Assembly: GCA_003247575.1 (NCBI GenBank)
Contig: QJZC01000009.1
Span: 1 to 64,000 of the forward strand
DNA length: 64,000 nt
Direction of reading: 5' to 3'
Source of the DNA: Pseudomonadota bacterium
GTDB lineage: Bacteria; Myxococcota_A; UBA9160; SZUA-336
Shown: positions 1-9,006 of the stretch, piece by piece
How the letters are laid out: every line of letters starts with the position of its first letter
How positions within the stretch are numbered: the first letter of the stretch is position 1
Program-made: the position numbers and the translations under genes
Notes under the pieces: model-generated
Database searches by the model: none
Told to the model about the DNA's origin: nothing
The model's input: only the letters and a program-made list of their open reading frames with translations

Positions 1-48
1 CGCGACTGCGGGCCCGTTGGGAGTCCGCGACCAGGGCCCGCAGCCGCG
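1..48. repeat. Inverted repeat, hairpin downstream of exbD
   Basis: A perfect 10-bp inverted repeat (CTGCGGGCCC at 6-15 and GGGCCCGCAG at 34-43) is flanked by a further CGCG/CGCG pair at 1-4 and 45-48. It lies about 45 bases past the exbD stop codon on the minus strand, where a terminator would be expected. The window ends before any T-run could be seen, so the terminator role is inference. Confidence 0.45.
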
Positions 49-91
49 ATCCCAGACGCCCTACCCCCCAGACCTTCAGCGGACGCGTGCC

Positions 92-496
92 TTACGACTG
101 ACGCTGCTTGACCGCGATTCCGACAGCCTCGATCCCGTGCTTCTTCACCACACCGAGCACCTCGACAAAGCGGCCATGCGAAACCGCCTTGTCCGCTCGG
201 ATCTCCACCGACTGGATGTTGTCGTTGCCCTGCTCAGTCTCGAGGGTTCGATCGAGCCGATCCAGGGTGACGAGCTCTCCGTTCAGAGCGAGGCCGCCGT
301 CCTGACTGACCTCGATCGTGAACTTCTTCTTCTCTTCCGGCACGGACGAGGCATCCGCCTCTGGAAGCTTCAGCTCGAGCTCCCGATCTACGAAGGCCGT
401 CGTCACGATGTAGAAGATCAGCAGCAGGAGCACGATGTCCACCAGGGGCGTCATCGTGAGCCCGGCTTCCTCCTCCGAAGAACCTCGGCGCGCCAT
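92..496 (-). CDS. exbD: ExbD/TolR-type biopolymer transport protein
   Basis: This 134-residue protein has the normal ExbD/TolR layout. A short cytoplasmic N-terminus is followed by one membrane helix (about residues 15-35) and a periplasmic domain. The helix holds the conserved aspartate (D20, in MTPLVDIVLLLL) that works with ExbB in proton-driven force generation. The gene starts six bases after the ExbB stop, so the two are co-transcribed and probably form one inner-membrane motor. No tonB gene is visible nearby, and the neighbours are a von Willebrand A protein and an OmpA lipoprotein. The motor may therefore energise something other than classical TonB uptake. The family call is firm and the substrate is unknown. 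Confidence 0.93.
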   Translation of the reverse strand: MARRGSSEEEAGLTMTPLVDIVLLLLIFYIVTTAFVDRELELKLPEADASSVPEEKKKFTIEVSQDGGLALNGELVTLDRLDRTLETEQGNDNIQSVEIRADKAVSHGRFVEVLGVVKKHGIEAVGIAVKQRQS

Positions 497-501
497 TCCT
501 G

Positions 502-1365
502 TCAGGCTCCAGCCGGAGCAAAGCTTCCGGTGTCATGAGCGGGACGCTTCTCGGGTACTTGCACACCGCCAGGGCGGCTCAGCTCCTCGATCAAGCGAAA
601 CGAGGTCTCCTCGAGGTTGATTTCGAGCACCTCGACCCGCCGCTTCAGGAACGAGTGCGCACCGACCGCGGAGATTCCGACGATGAGACCGGCGGCCGTC
701 GTGATCAAGGCCTGAAAGATGCCGCCGGCAACGATGCTGGCATCGCCAGTGCCCGTCTTGGCGATGACGTCGAAGGCCTGGATCATACCGAGCACCGTAC
801 CCAGCAGGCCGACCATCGTCGCGATGTTGCCGAGTGACGAAATCAGACCGAGATTGCGCCGCAGCAAGGTCGCTTCGTGATCGCCCGCGGTGCCAACGGC
901 ATCCTCGACGCGAGCCAGCCCCTCGTCCAGATGAATGAGTCCTGCGCGCAAGACACGCGCGATCGACACCTGCGAGTTCGCGCACAGCTTGGTCACCGCC
1001 GTCAGATCGCCCCGGCGCCACGGCTCCATGAGCTGACGCATGAACCGACGCGGAATGACCGCGTTCGTACGCAGGGCGACCATCCGCTCGAGAATCAGAG
1101 TGAGCACGATGATCGAGAGACCCGCTAGCACGTACATGATAAACCCGCCGTAGTCCCAGAGCTCTCGAAGCGTGCGCTGTCCTTCCGCAAGCTCCTCCTC
1201 GCCCTCGGCGGGAACCAACCCTTGTGCCCCATCGGCCTCCAGGGTGTCGCTCGCCGTCGCGCCGATCGCCGGCTCGTCTTCCTGCGCGCGCGGTGAATCC
1301 GCGACGAAGAATGACGCACCGAAACCCAACGCCAACGCAAGAATCATGGTACCCAGCTTGTTCAC
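502..1365 (-). CDS. exbB: MotA/TolQ/ExbB proton channel family protein
   Basis: This 287-residue inner-membrane protein has the ExbB/TolQ plan. One helix lies at about 73-92, a cytoplasmic loop follows, and two helices lie at about 176-199 and 214-236, with the small-residue pattern that lines the proton path. Unlike short TolQ proteins it begins with a probable cleavable signal peptide (residues 1-27, ending SPRAQ) and an acidic periplasmic stretch of about 40 residues. Extended ExbB proteins of this kind are known. The start codon overlaps the stop of the upstream VWA gene (ATGA), and exbD follows after six bases, so VWA-ExbB-ExbD is one translationally coupled unit. Confidence 0.93.
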   Translation of the reverse strand: MNKLGTMILALALGFGASFFVADSPRAQEDEPAIGATASDTLEADGAQGLVPAEGEEELAEGQRTLRELWDYGGFIMYVLAGLSIIVLTLILERMVALRTNAVIPRRFMRQLMEPWRRGDLTAVTKLCANSQVSIARVLRAGLIHLDEGLARVEDAVGTAGDHEATLLRRNLGLISSLGNIATMVGLLGTVLGMIQAFDVIAKTGTGDASIVAGGIFQALITTAAGLIVGISAVGAHSFLKRRVEVLEINLEETSFRLIEELSRPGGVQVPEKRPAHDTGSFAPAGA

Positions 1366-2696
1366 GGATTCGTCTCCTCGTCCTCTTGATCCTCGTCGTT
1401 CTCGACTTCCAGGGTGAGCGCACGTTCGCGCTCCTGGCGACGGAACGCATCCTGACGACGACGTTCCGTCAATATCTGAATATCGCGATTGCGATCCCGA
1501 ACTCGATCCAGCTCCGCTCGGAGCTCGGTGTCTGACAGGTCCTGGAGCTGGTAGGTCACTTCGAACTCGGTCGAGCCACGGGTCCCATCCGAAGCAAGCG
1601 CGGACACGCGGATCCGGTTGAGGCCCTGGGCTACCGGCACGAAGCCGCGAAAGGATCCATCGGGCAACAGCTCGATGTCCTGGGGCCCCGATTCCTGACC
1701 CAGGGTCAGATTGACCGCCACGACGTCGGCGACTTCGGCGAAGGAGACTCCCGAGAGCAAGGTGACGACGTCACCGGGCTTGCGCACGGGCACGAAGCTC
1801 CCACCGGTCAGCTGTGAGACCTTGAATGCTGCCTGGGGGTAATCTCCCGCCCTCGGGCCCAGCCCGAAGACGTTGATCAACACCCCCGCGTCCGCGGCGA
1901 GCTGTCCCGCCGCCACCGTCGCCTCGATGTCCTCGGGGTCTTGAACCGTAACCTCGCCGAAGGGAAGCGAAGGCAGCCCATCCGTCAGGAGCAGGACGAC
2001 GCGGCGAGACCCAGGCCGCGAGGCGGACTGCGCGCCCTCCAGACCCGCCAGCTCGGAGACGGCCAGCTTGAGCCCCGCCTGCATGTCCGTACCGCCGCTG
2101 GCCCCCCGTAGCAGGACCGCCTGCAGCGCGCGGCGGACCGAGTCGAAGTCGTCGCTGAGAGGGTGTTCGACGCGCGCGGAGGGCTCCGTTTCGCTCGGCT
2201 GCTTGGTCACCGGGTTCACGAAGCCCGAGAAGCTCACCAGGCCCACACGCACCCGCTGCGGCTCAAGCGACTCGAGCAGGCGCTCCGCAGCGGTGATCTC
2301 GGCGGCTAGGATCGAGTCCTCGGGGTCCGTGTTGCGCTTCCCCGGGAGGCCAGGAATCAGGGCGGGCTCGGTAACCCCGAACACGCCGTCGCCGTCCACG
2401 TCGACTCCGCTCGGGTACGCGGTAGAGGCAGAGACGTCTACGACGAGCACCACGTCGAAGACCGCTTGCCGCTCGCCTGCCTCCGCGAGTCCCGCGAGAC
2501 GCATCATGTCGAAGCGCCCACGCACGAGCTCGCCCGGGTTGGGACTCTGCACCTCGATCCGCACCGCCTCTGGAACCGCGTCAGACCGCACGTCGGGCTT
2601 CGGATCGGACTCCGCGGCGCGAGCGGCGCTAACCCCGGCGGCAGTCGAGACGACCACGAACAGCACGACACGCCAGAGTTGCATTGCGCGATACAA
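1362..2696 (-). CDS. Secreted von Willebrand factor A domain protein
   Basis: This 444-residue protein has a signal peptide (about 1-27; M5 is an alternative start) and then a VWA domain (about 77-330). The metal-ion-dependent adhesion site is complete: D87-S89-S91 (DVSAS), T203 (GGTDM) and D239 (LLTDG). An insert directly after the first MIDAS motif carries D99, D101 and D103 in a DxDxDG loop like EF-hand or dockerin calcium loops. The C-terminus is a charged helical segment ending in an acidic run. It heads the operon with exbB and exbD, with a 4-base overlap. A periplasmic ligand-binding partner of the ExbBD motor is a reasonable inference, but the binding partner is unknown. Confidence 0.88.
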   Translation of the reverse strand: MYRAMQLWRVVLFVVVSTAAGVSAARAAESDPKPDVRSDAVPEAVRIEVQSPNPGELVRGRFDMMRLAGLAEAGERQAVFDVVLVVDVSASTAYPSGVDVDGDGVFGVTEPALIPGLPGKRNTDPEDSILAAEITAAERLLESLEPQRVRVGLVSFSGFVNPVTKQPSETEPSARVEHPLSDDFDSVRRALQAVLLRGASGGTDMQAGLKLAVSELAGLEGAQSASRPGSRRVVLLLTDGLPSLPFGEVTVQDPEDIEATVAAGQLAADAGVLINVFGLGPRAGDYPQAAFKVSQLTGGSFVPVRKPGDVVTLLSGVSFAEVADVVAVNLTLGQESGPQDIELLPDGSFRGFVPVAQGLNRIRVSALASDGTRGSTEFEVTYQLQDLSDTELRAELDRVRDRNRDIQILTERRRQDAFRRQERERALTLEVENDEDQEDEETNP

Positions 2697-2772
2697 AGGA
2701 AAGGATCCTCTCGGTTCACGGGCGCGCGCTACACCAGAGCTGCCCGTCGATCTCGCTCGAAAGCCGATTGAT

Positions 2773-3432
2773 CTAGTAGTTGGACGAATCCTCGAATACT
2801 TCCCTATCGGGGCGAATTTCGATCTCGACGCGGCGGTTCTGCTGACGACCTGCCGAGCTCGCGTTGGAAGCCACCGGCATGGACTCGCCGAAGCCGATGG
2901 CGGTGATCCGAGTTGGAGCGACCTGCTCGCTGATCAGGAAGCTGCGGACGCGATCCGCACGCTCTTCGGAGAGGCGCTGGTTGTAATCCGTGGAGCCTTC
3001 GGAATCCGTGTGTCCCTTGATGATCACGGAGCTCTTCGGGTAGTTGTTGAGAGTCGTGGCGAGCGTGCGCAGCCGGTCGTAGGCACCTGGCTGCAGCTGA
3101 TTCTGTCCAGAGTCGAACAGGAGCTGGCTGGAGAAGTTCACGAGCAGCGAGTCATCGCGGCGCTGCACCTCGGCACCCGGAATCGCGTCGAGCTCGCGGG
3201 CCTGGTTGTCCAGGTAACGCCCGATCAGGCCACCTGCGACGGCACCCGTCGCTGCGCCGATGAGTGCGCCCGTTCCGCGATTGTCCTTCCCACCAATTGC
3301 CGCCCCGGCGAGAGCACCGCCCAGAGCTCCGAGCACGGCGCCCTGCTTGGTCTTCGTATCCAGCGCCGCACAGCCCGAGCTGATCATTCCGGTAATGGCA
3401 ATACTCGCGATCAAAGCAGACGGACCACGCAT
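2773..3432 (-). CDS. OmpA-family lipoprotein with glycine zipper (YiaD-like)
   Basis: I start the gene at 3432 because AAGGGGAA sits just upstream and the frame then opens with a lipoprotein signal whose lipidated cysteine is C21 (ISSGC). A longer frame to 3513 has no signal peptide. Residues 31-72 are a glycine-zipper membrane segment of small residues. Residues about 100-210 are an OmpA domain with the peptidoglycan-binding pattern GHTDSEGS (140-147) and NQRLSEERA. It probably tethers the outer membrane to peptidoglycan. The spacing to the VWA gene is 76 bases on the same strand, so it may belong to the VWA-ExbB-ExbD unit. Confidence 0.9.
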   Translation of the reverse strand: MRGPSALIASIAITGMISSGCAALDTKTKQGAVLGALGGALAGAAIGGKDNRGTGALIGAATGAVAGGLIGRYLDNQARELDAIPGAEVQRRDDSLLVNFSSQLLFDSGQNQLQPGAYDRLRTLATTLNNYPKSSVIIKGHTDSEGSTDYNQRLSEERADRVRSFLISEQVAPTRITAIGFGESMPVASNASSAGRQQNRRVEIEIRPDREVFEDSSNY

Positions 3433-3693
3433 GAGATTCCCCTTTATGGATTGATTCTGGCGAAGCAAGCCCCGCGCATATTGTAGGCCCAAGAACGCAA
3501 CTTCGGGGAGCATTGTACTCCCGCCCTCGCGCGAGCCTGGCTTCGACCGTTGGACGCGCGCGACGGGTGCGTCGGGTTACACGGCCTAGTCCCGGGACAG
3601 CAGCATACCCCCGTTCCCGGAAACACGCACGCAGTCAAACTGCGAATCAACCCACTCCTGTCATCCGATGCCTGTGTCGCGTCAGAATGACAG

Positions 3694-4689
3694 CTATCGG
3701 GGATCTGCGCCCTCGGAGGAGCTGGCTTGCCGATCGCCGTCCCGGCGGGACGCGAATTCGGGGGTCTCGAGTCGGCGGACCAACTCGACCGCTGCGTGGC
3801 CGACACGCTTCAGGCTGTCTTCCGAGACGGCCGTGAGGTCGTCCTGCGCAGTGTGCCAGAGCGGCCCAGGCGACCTGCGTGCACCGAACTGGAAGTCGAT
3901 CAGCGCCAAGACCGAGGTCACACCCCGTTCCACGAACGGCAGATGATCGTCGACGAGCGTCAGACGATGACTCGGATCGACGAGACGGTCAGACACGCTT
4001 TCGAGCATATCTCGCAGTTTCGAGGAAGAGCGCGAGTCGATGGCCAGGTTGAGGTCGCGATCGGCGACCATGTCAAACAGAACCAGGGCGCGCACGCGGG
4101 CGAGTTCGCCTCGCTGTGCCATTCGCTGCGCATATTCGCGGCTGCCGTAGAGGCCATCTTCCTGCGTGATCGAGGCTCCGAACGCCTCCTCGCCGTCGAA
4201 GAACACGAGGCGGAGCGTGAGCGGCCCGGGCTCCGGGCCCAGCGCCCGGGCAAGTTCGAGCAGCACAGAAACTCCCGAAGCCCCATCATTTGCGCCCACG
4301 AAGCGCACTCCGGGGATGTCCTTGGTGTCATAGTGCGCTCCGAGGAGCAGCAGCTCGTCGCTCGCACCGGGACGCGTCGCCACCAGGTTGGTCATCGAGA
4401 CGATCTGGCCGTCCGAACGCGTCACCGCGAAGGGCTGCTCCTCGATAATCCACCCAGCCGCCTCGACCCGCTCACGAATCAGCTGGCGGGTTCGCACCGC
4501 CCCCGGAGACCCCGACGGGCGGGGTCCGATCTCGACCTGCGCGCGCAGATCTCGAAACGCGCGCGCGGCATCGAAGTCCGACTGCGCCTCCGCACAACCG
4601 AGTACGCAGCCGAATGCGAGCGCCCCAGTCGTGAGACCGCGCAGCCGTGCCAGCCAGCTCCTCCATCCGCTCTCCATCGTCTTGCGCAC
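3694..4689 (-). CDS. M28-family zinc metallopeptidase, lipoprotein-like
   Basis: This 331-residue protein has the M28 peptidase zinc motifs in order: GAHYDT (His ligand), GANDGASG (bridging Asp), FFDGEEAF (catalytic and ligand Glu) and LWHTAQDD (final His). The FFDGEEAF and WHTxxDD patterns resemble the glutaminyl-peptide cyclotransferase branch of M28 more than leucyl aminopeptidases. It could therefore be either an aminopeptidase or a pyroglutamate-forming enzyme. The N-terminus is a signal sequence ending in a possible lipobox (VLGC, C32), so it is likely exported. It stands alone on the minus strand, 261 bases upstream of the OmpA-lipoprotein start. Confidence 0.87.
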   Translation of the reverse strand: MRKTMESGWRSWLARLRGLTTGALAFGCVLGCAEAQSDFDAARAFRDLRAQVEIGPRPSGSPGAVRTRQLIRERVEAAGWIIEEQPFAVTRSDGQIVSMTNLVATRPGASDELLLLGAHYDTKDIPGVRFVGANDGASGVSVLLELARALGPEPGPLTLRLVFFDGEEAFGASITQEDGLYGSREYAQRMAQRGELARVRALVLFDMVADRDLNLAIDSRSSSKLRDMLESVSDRLVDPSHRLTLVDDHLPFVERGVTSVLALIDFQFGARRSPGPLWHTAQDDLTAVSEDSLKRVGHAAVELVRRLETPEFASRRDGDRQASSSEGADPR

Positions 4690-4853
4690 TCCCCTCCTCT
4701 ACCCTGCACTCATGGCTCCCCACCGAGTGGTGCGCCTCGAATTCAGGAGTATAGGCGCGCTCCTCCAGCGCGCCGGGACATCCCGGCAGAAGAGAGGTAG
4801 GATCCCCGCAGATCGAATCGAACCTCACCCCAGGCGAAGTGAGGGATTCGGAC

Positions 4854-6461
4854 ATGATGAGTCGAACACGAGGTGCGACCCTGTGGGCGCTGGCAGGCGC
4901 CGCAGTCTCAGTGGAGGTGGATTGCGGGCGCGGCCTCCCCTGCTTTCAGATCGTGGGCCAGCCAGATCGGGTGATCCAGGAGAGTCGAGACCGCATCCGC
5001 GCGGCCTTTCGACATTCAGGGCTCGACTTTCCCTCCAGCCGAGTGAGTGTGAACCTCGCACCGAGCGAGCTCCCCAAGACCGGGTCGAGCCTCGATCTAG
5101 CGATCGCCGTCGGCATCGCGGCTGCAGCGGGCCACGTTCCGATCGAGGCAGCGGCAGAGCCTCTCCTGATCGGAGAGCTCGGCTTCGACGGCTCGCTGCG
5201 GCCGGTGCGCGGCACTCTCGCCCTCGCGAGCCAGGATCGCTGGAGCGGCGCGGATGGACCGACTCGAGGCCGTGCACCGACTAGCTATGTGGTCGTGGCC
5301 AGCCAAGCCGGCCCTGAGGCGGCCCTGTGCCCCGACCTCGAGGTACGCACGGCGAGCTCCCTGAAGGAGGTCGTGCAGCATCTCCGAGGCGAGGACCAGC
5401 TGGCTCGAGCCACGGCTCCCGCAAGCGCCGCGCGGGGTAAGGAGGGTCTCGACCTGCACGACATCCTCGGACACGAGTCCGCCAAGCGCGCGCTCGAAAT
5501 CGCCGCCGCCGGCTCGCATCACATGCTGCTCGTGGGTCCACCGGGTAGCGGCAAGACCCTGCTCGCGGCGCGCCTACCGGAGCTACTTCCGGACCTCTGT
5601 GATGCGCACGCACTCGAGGTCGCGCGGTTGCACAGCCTCGCGAGCTCGGAGCCGATCCGCTCGGTGGTTCGCCAGCCACCGCTGCGCACGCCGCACCACA
5701 CGATTTCGGAAGCGGGATTCGTGGGCGGCGGCCGCCCGATCCGCCCAGGAGAGCTCTCGCTGGCGCACCGCGGAGTCCTGTTCCTCGACGAGCTGCCGGA
5801 GTTCCGGCGGAACGTGCTGGAAGCACTGCGTCAGCCCCTCGAGAGCGGCACGGTTCATCTGGCGCGTGCCCAGGCCTCGCACGCGCTCCCCGCGAGTGTG
5901 CAGCTCATCGCGGCGATGAACCCCTGCCCCTGCGGGTATGCAGGCGATCCCGCACGCCCCTGCGAATGCGACCCTGCAGCTCGACGACGCTACCGAAGCA
6001 GACTGTCCGGTCCGCTGCTCGACCGAATCGACCTCCACCTGCACGTTCCCCGCGTGCCATCGAGCCAGCAGCTGCCTCGAGGAGGCTCCTCGAGCGAGCA
6101 GGTCCGGAAACGCGTAGCGCGAGCCCGACAGCTGGCGGACGAGGCCCACGCCTGCGCCTCCCAACCGATCGCGGACGCGCGCGACGCCACCCGAGAGTCG
6201 CTTCGTACCAGCGGGGCGCGCACCCAGATGGAGAAGGTGCAGCTGGAAGGCGAGCTGCGCATGCGGCTGGGTCCTTCGGACCGCGCTTGGCTGAACTCGG
6301 CACTCGAGCGTCTCGGGCTGTCGCTGCGCGCGTCTGGCCGAATCCTGCGGGTCGCCCACACGATCGCGTTGCTGGACCTACGCGAGATCCTGCGGCGCGA
6401 CGACCTGGCCGAGGCGCTGGGCTATCGGTGGCTCGATCGCACGGCTGGCCAGCTCGACTGA
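4854..6461 (+). CDS. comM: YifB/ComM-family Mg-chelatase-like AAA+ ATPase
   Basis: This is a full-length ComM/YifB protein of 535 residues. It has an N-terminal ChlI-like domain of the Lon S5 fold, a central Mg-chelatase AAA+ module with a Walker A motif (GPPGSGKT) and Walker B motif (LFLDELPEF), the MNPCPCGY cysteine motif, and a C-terminal lid. In naturally transformable bacteria ComM is a hexameric helicase that drives branch migration during recombination of incoming DNA. I chose ATG 4854 because GAGGG lies 8 bases upstream; a GTG at 4839 is in frame but has no site. No other competence gene is adjacent. Confidence 0.93.
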   Translation: MMSRTRGATLWALAGAAVSVEVDCGRGLPCFQIVGQPDRVIQESRDRIRAAFRHSGLDFPSSRVSVNLAPSELPKTGSSLDLAIAVGIAAAAGHVPIEAAAEPLLIGELGFDGSLRPVRGTLALASQDRWSGADGPTRGRAPTSYVVVASQAGPEAALCPDLEVRTASSLKEVVQHLRGEDQLARATAPASAARGKEGLDLHDILGHESAKRALEIAAAGSHHMLLVGPPGSGKTLLAARLPELLPDLCDAHALEVARLHSLASSEPIRSVVRQPPLRTPHHTISEAGFVGGGRPIRPGELSLAHRGVLFLDELPEFRRNVLEALRQPLESGTVHLARAQASHALPASVQLIAAMNPCPCGYAGDPARPCECDPAARRRYRSRLSGPLLDRIDLHLHVPRVPSSQQLPRGGSSSEQVRKRVARARQLADEAHACASQPIADARDATRESLRTSGARTQMEKVQLEGELRMRLGPSDRAWLNSALERLGLSLRASGRILRVAHTIALLDLREILRRDDLAEALGYRWLDRTAGQLD

Positions 6462-6494
6462 CGGAGACAGCTGCGCAAGACAGCGGATAAGAAA

Positions 6495-6526
6495 GAGCCC
6501 CTCGGGGGGGACTACCCGAGGGGCTC
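6495..6526 (-). terminator. Strong intrinsic terminator between convergent genes
   Basis: A perfect 12-bp stem (GAGCCCCTCGGG / CCCGAGGGGCTC) with an 8-base loop lies between the convergent comM and YkgJ genes. On the minus strand it is followed by TTTCTT, the tail of an intrinsic terminator. It therefore ends the PHP-ltaE-YkgJ operon and may block readthrough from comM as well. Confidence 0.85.
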
Positions 6527-6588
6527 GCTCTCAGAGGAGGGAGACGATTCGCTAGCTATGGAGTACGACGCCCGGCCAGGCACGATAT

Positions 6589-7014
6589 TCATTCCTCGTC
6601 TTCGGCATGCTCCATGGCGAGCATGTGAGGCTCGACCTCTTCGAGCTGGTAGAGCTTACCGCGGCCGATGCCCTCGCAGAGGGCGCGCGCTTCCGGCGTC
6701 CAAGCTCCATCCTCGACCAGGTCCCTCCAGAACGGAAACGTGCGGCACTGGAGCGGGCGGACCGGATAGATCTGGCACGAAGCACGGTCATCGCCCAGAA
6801 AGACACACTGATCTTGGAGCACCACCTGGGTCCAGCCGTACTCGTCGAGGAAGGTGTAACGCTGGCGAAACTCATGGGGGAGCAAGCCGAGGAAGCGGGC
6901 GATGTCCGCCACCTCGCGGTCGTTCAGATACACGTAGCCGTAGTCGCCTCGGCTAGTGCAACACTTCCCACACTTGGTGCACTCGAAGCGCAGTCCGGCA
7001 CCAACTTCGCTCAC
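6589..7014 (-). CDS. YkgJ-family cysteine-cluster protein
   Basis: This small protein of 141 residues belongs to the YkgJ/UPF0153 zinc- or iron-chelating family. Its N-terminus has the dense motif CTKCGKCC (C-x2-C-x2-CC). Further cysteines follow in DQCVFLG and in CQIYPVRPLQCRTFPFW, the family signature. The start is GTG 7014, which overlaps the threonine aldolase stop (GTGA), so translation is coupled. An open frame extending to 7626 is only antisense bias inside ltaE. The cluster probably binds a metal, but no enzymatic role is established for the family. Confidence 0.88.
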   Translation of the reverse strand: MSEVGAGLRFECTKCGKCCTSRGDYGYVYLNDREVADIARFLGLLPHEFRQRYTFLDEYGWTQVVLQDQCVFLGDDRASCQIYPVRPLQCRTFPFWRDLVEDGAWTPEARALCEGIGRGKLYQLEEVEPHMLAMEHAEDEE

Positions 7015-8024
7015 CGCGAGATCCCCATCAGCCGCTCCAATCCGGACTCGATGTCCCCCCGATCCACGTCCAGGTGAGTCACCGCCCGCACGTGCCGCGA
7101 ATCGAGGGCGTTGACCCAGATCGCTCGCTCGTGGGCCCGCGCGACGAAGTCTCGGGCATCGGAGACCTCGAACACGACGATGTTCGTCTCGGGCTGCCGC
7201 ACCGCCTTCACGGCGGGTACGCGTGCCAGGCCGTCGGCAAACGCAGCGGCGTTGGCGTGGTCGAGAGCCAGTCGCTCGACGTGATGCTCGAGCGCGTAGG
7301 AGCCGGCAGCCGCCAGAACACCGGCCTGCCGCATGCCTCCGCCGAGCATCTTGCGGACGCGGTGGGCCTGGTCGATCAGCTCGCGGCTCCCACAGAGCAG
7401 CGAGCCTACCGGCGCACCCAGCCCCTTCGACAGACAGAACGAGACCGAATCGAAGGGCAAGGTGAGGGCCTGCGGCGTGGTTCCCTGGGCGCACGCCGCA
7501 TTGAAGATGCGCGCTCCGTCCAGATGCAGGCGCAGCCCGAGCTTGCGGCACGTGCGCGCGATCTCGAGCTGATCCAGCTGTGGAAACACCCGCCCACCGC
7601 TGCGGTTGTGGGTGTTCTCGATGCACACCAGGCGCGGGCGCGCGAAGTGCGCATCGGAGGGATAGAGCGCCGCCTCGAGTTCGTCCGCATCGAATAGCCC
7701 TCCGCGCCCCACGATCACCGAGTGCACACCAGCCAGCGCAGCCGCCCCGCCGCCCTCGTAGAGATAGACATGCGCGCCCTCGCCCGCGAGCATCGCATCC
7801 CCCGGCTGCGTATGGCAGCGCACCGCGATCAGGTTGGCCATGGTTCCGGAAGGAACGAACAGCGCCCTCTCCTTGCCCATGAGCTCCGCCGCACGGCGCT
7901 CGAGCTGGGTGACGCTCGGATCTTCCCCGTAGACGTCGTCACCGACGTGCGCGTGAGCCATCGCCTGACGCATCCCAGTGGTGGGCTGGGTCACCGTGTC
8001 GCTGCGAAGATCGAGCGGCTTCAT
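7011..8024 (-). CDS. ltaE: Low-specificity L-threonine aldolase
   Basis: This 337-residue fold-type I PLP enzyme cleaves L-threonine or L-allo-threonine to glycine and acetaldehyde. It opens with the family signature DLRSDTVTQPT. The PLP-anchoring lysine is K200 in FCLSKGLGAPVGS, and the cofactor aspartate lies in HLDGAR (about residue 169). Length is typical. The ATG overlaps the stop of the upstream PHP gene by four bases and the stop overlaps the YkgJ start, so the three genes are one coupled operon ending at the terminator at 6495-6526. The functional link between them is not obvious. Confidence 0.95.
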   Translation of the reverse strand: MKPLDLRSDTVTQPTTGMRQAMAHAHVGDDVYGEDPSVTQLERRAAELMGKERALFVPSGTMANLIAVRCHTQPGDAMLAGEGAHVYLYEGGGAAALAGVHSVIVGRGGLFDADELEAALYPSDAHFARPRLVCIENTHNRSGGRVFPQLDQLEIARTCRKLGLRLHLDGARIFNAACAQGTTPQALTLPFDSVSFCLSKGLGAPVGSLLCGSRELIDQAHRVRKMLGGGMRQAGVLAAAGSYALEHHVERLALDHANAAAFADGLARVPAVKAVRQPETNIVVFEVSDARDFVARAHERAIWVNALDSRHVRAVTHLDVDRGDIESGLERLMGISR

Positions 8025-9001
8025 GGCCGTGCCGTTCGCGATCCGCGCGGCGAAGGTGCGTTCGAGACCGAGCGATCCGTCGCACGCGATTCGTCCGAGC
8101 CCGTCCTGGGGTGCATGCCGGGGCCATTGCGCTGGCCGATCTCGAGCACCCGTCTACCGAGACCCAGCCAGCGCTCCCTGCGCCCGGACGGGAACTCGAC
8201 CCACTGCTTCCGACCGCGGCTGCCTTCGTGGATTCGATACCGAATCGAGCATGCCCCGCTCCGAAGCGCGCGCCATACGACTTCCGGATCGAGCTGCGGA
8301 GCGTCGCACACCGTCTGAACCGCGGAGAAGACGCGCGCGTAGGGGTCGAGGCGCCAGCCGAGAATGGAGACATTGCGGTGCGCATCGGCGCCGGAGAACG
8401 CGACGACGGAACGCTCGGCCAAGAGCGTCTCGAAGCGTTCGAGTTCGCGCTCGGGGCGGCGCAGCATGAAGCGCAGCACGCTCTTCGGTGCGATGGCGGA
8501 GGCGATCACGGCCGGCGGAATCAGCAGACCCAGCTGCGAGAAAGCAGACGCATTATTGTGTACTTCGAGCCCATCGAAGGGTGCCTCCCAGTCGCGCCAG
8601 CCACCATGCGAGAACGGATGCGGCACGACCGCGAAGCCCCCGAGTGCATGCACCGAGTCGATGGCGGCGGCCCCGGAGACATCCTTCCCGGAGCGGGGCA
8701 GCTCGCGGACGTCGAGCGCCAGCAGATGTCCATCGCTCGTGCCCACCTCCGCACCCACGAGCACCAGCAGCGATTCGCCCTCTGGGCCCGTATACAGCCC
8801 GGCCCGCTCCGCAGCCGGCAGCGGACCTACCGCGCCAGGAGGAGCGTGGTCCGTCAGCACCACGAAGTCGAGCTCGGCTTCGAACGCCGCCGCCAGGACC
8901 TCCTCGAACGGGGCGCTGCTATCGTGAGAGGGCGCGTGGTGGACGTGGACCACACCCACCAGGGCGGACAACGCCGGCAGCAGCCATGCCAGGGAGCTCA
9001 C
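8021..9001 (-). CDS. PHP-domain phosphoesterase, possibly exported
   Basis: I start this 326-residue protein at GTG 9001, just past the TPR gene stop; the longer open frame to 9331 is a shadow of that gene. A hydrophobic N-terminus (SSLAWLLPALSALVGVV) looks like a signal or anchor. A PHP fold follows, with metal-binding histidines in VHVHH and LTDHAP, later HPFSH and a final SGADAH. PHP domains hydrolyse phosphoesters such as histidinol phosphate, 3',5'-bisnucleotides or polymerase errors. The substrate here is unknown. The last four bases overlap ltaE. Confidence 0.83.
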   Translation of the reverse strand: MSSLAWLLPALSALVGVVHVHHAPSHDSSAPFEEVLAAAFEAELDFVVLTDHAPPGAVGPLPAAERAGLYTGPEGESLLVLVGAEVGTSDGHLLALDVRELPRSGKDVSGAAAIDSVHALGGFAVVPHPFSHGGWRDWEAPFDGLEVHNNASAFSQLGLLIPPAVIASAIAPKSVLRFMLRRPERELERFETLLAERSVVAFSGADAHRNVSILGWRLDPYARVFSAVQTVCDAPQLDPEVVWRALRSGACSIRYRIHEGSRGRKQWVEFPSGRRERWLGLGRRVLEIGQRNGPGMHPRTGSDESRATDRSVSNAPSPRGSRTARP

Positions 9002-9006
9002 GTCGA

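Noticed and set aside
4388..5284. Plus-strand open frame of about 300 codons antisense to the M28 gene and overlapping comM
   Set aside because: Arginine-rich shadow translation without motifs; both overlapped genes are well-supported.
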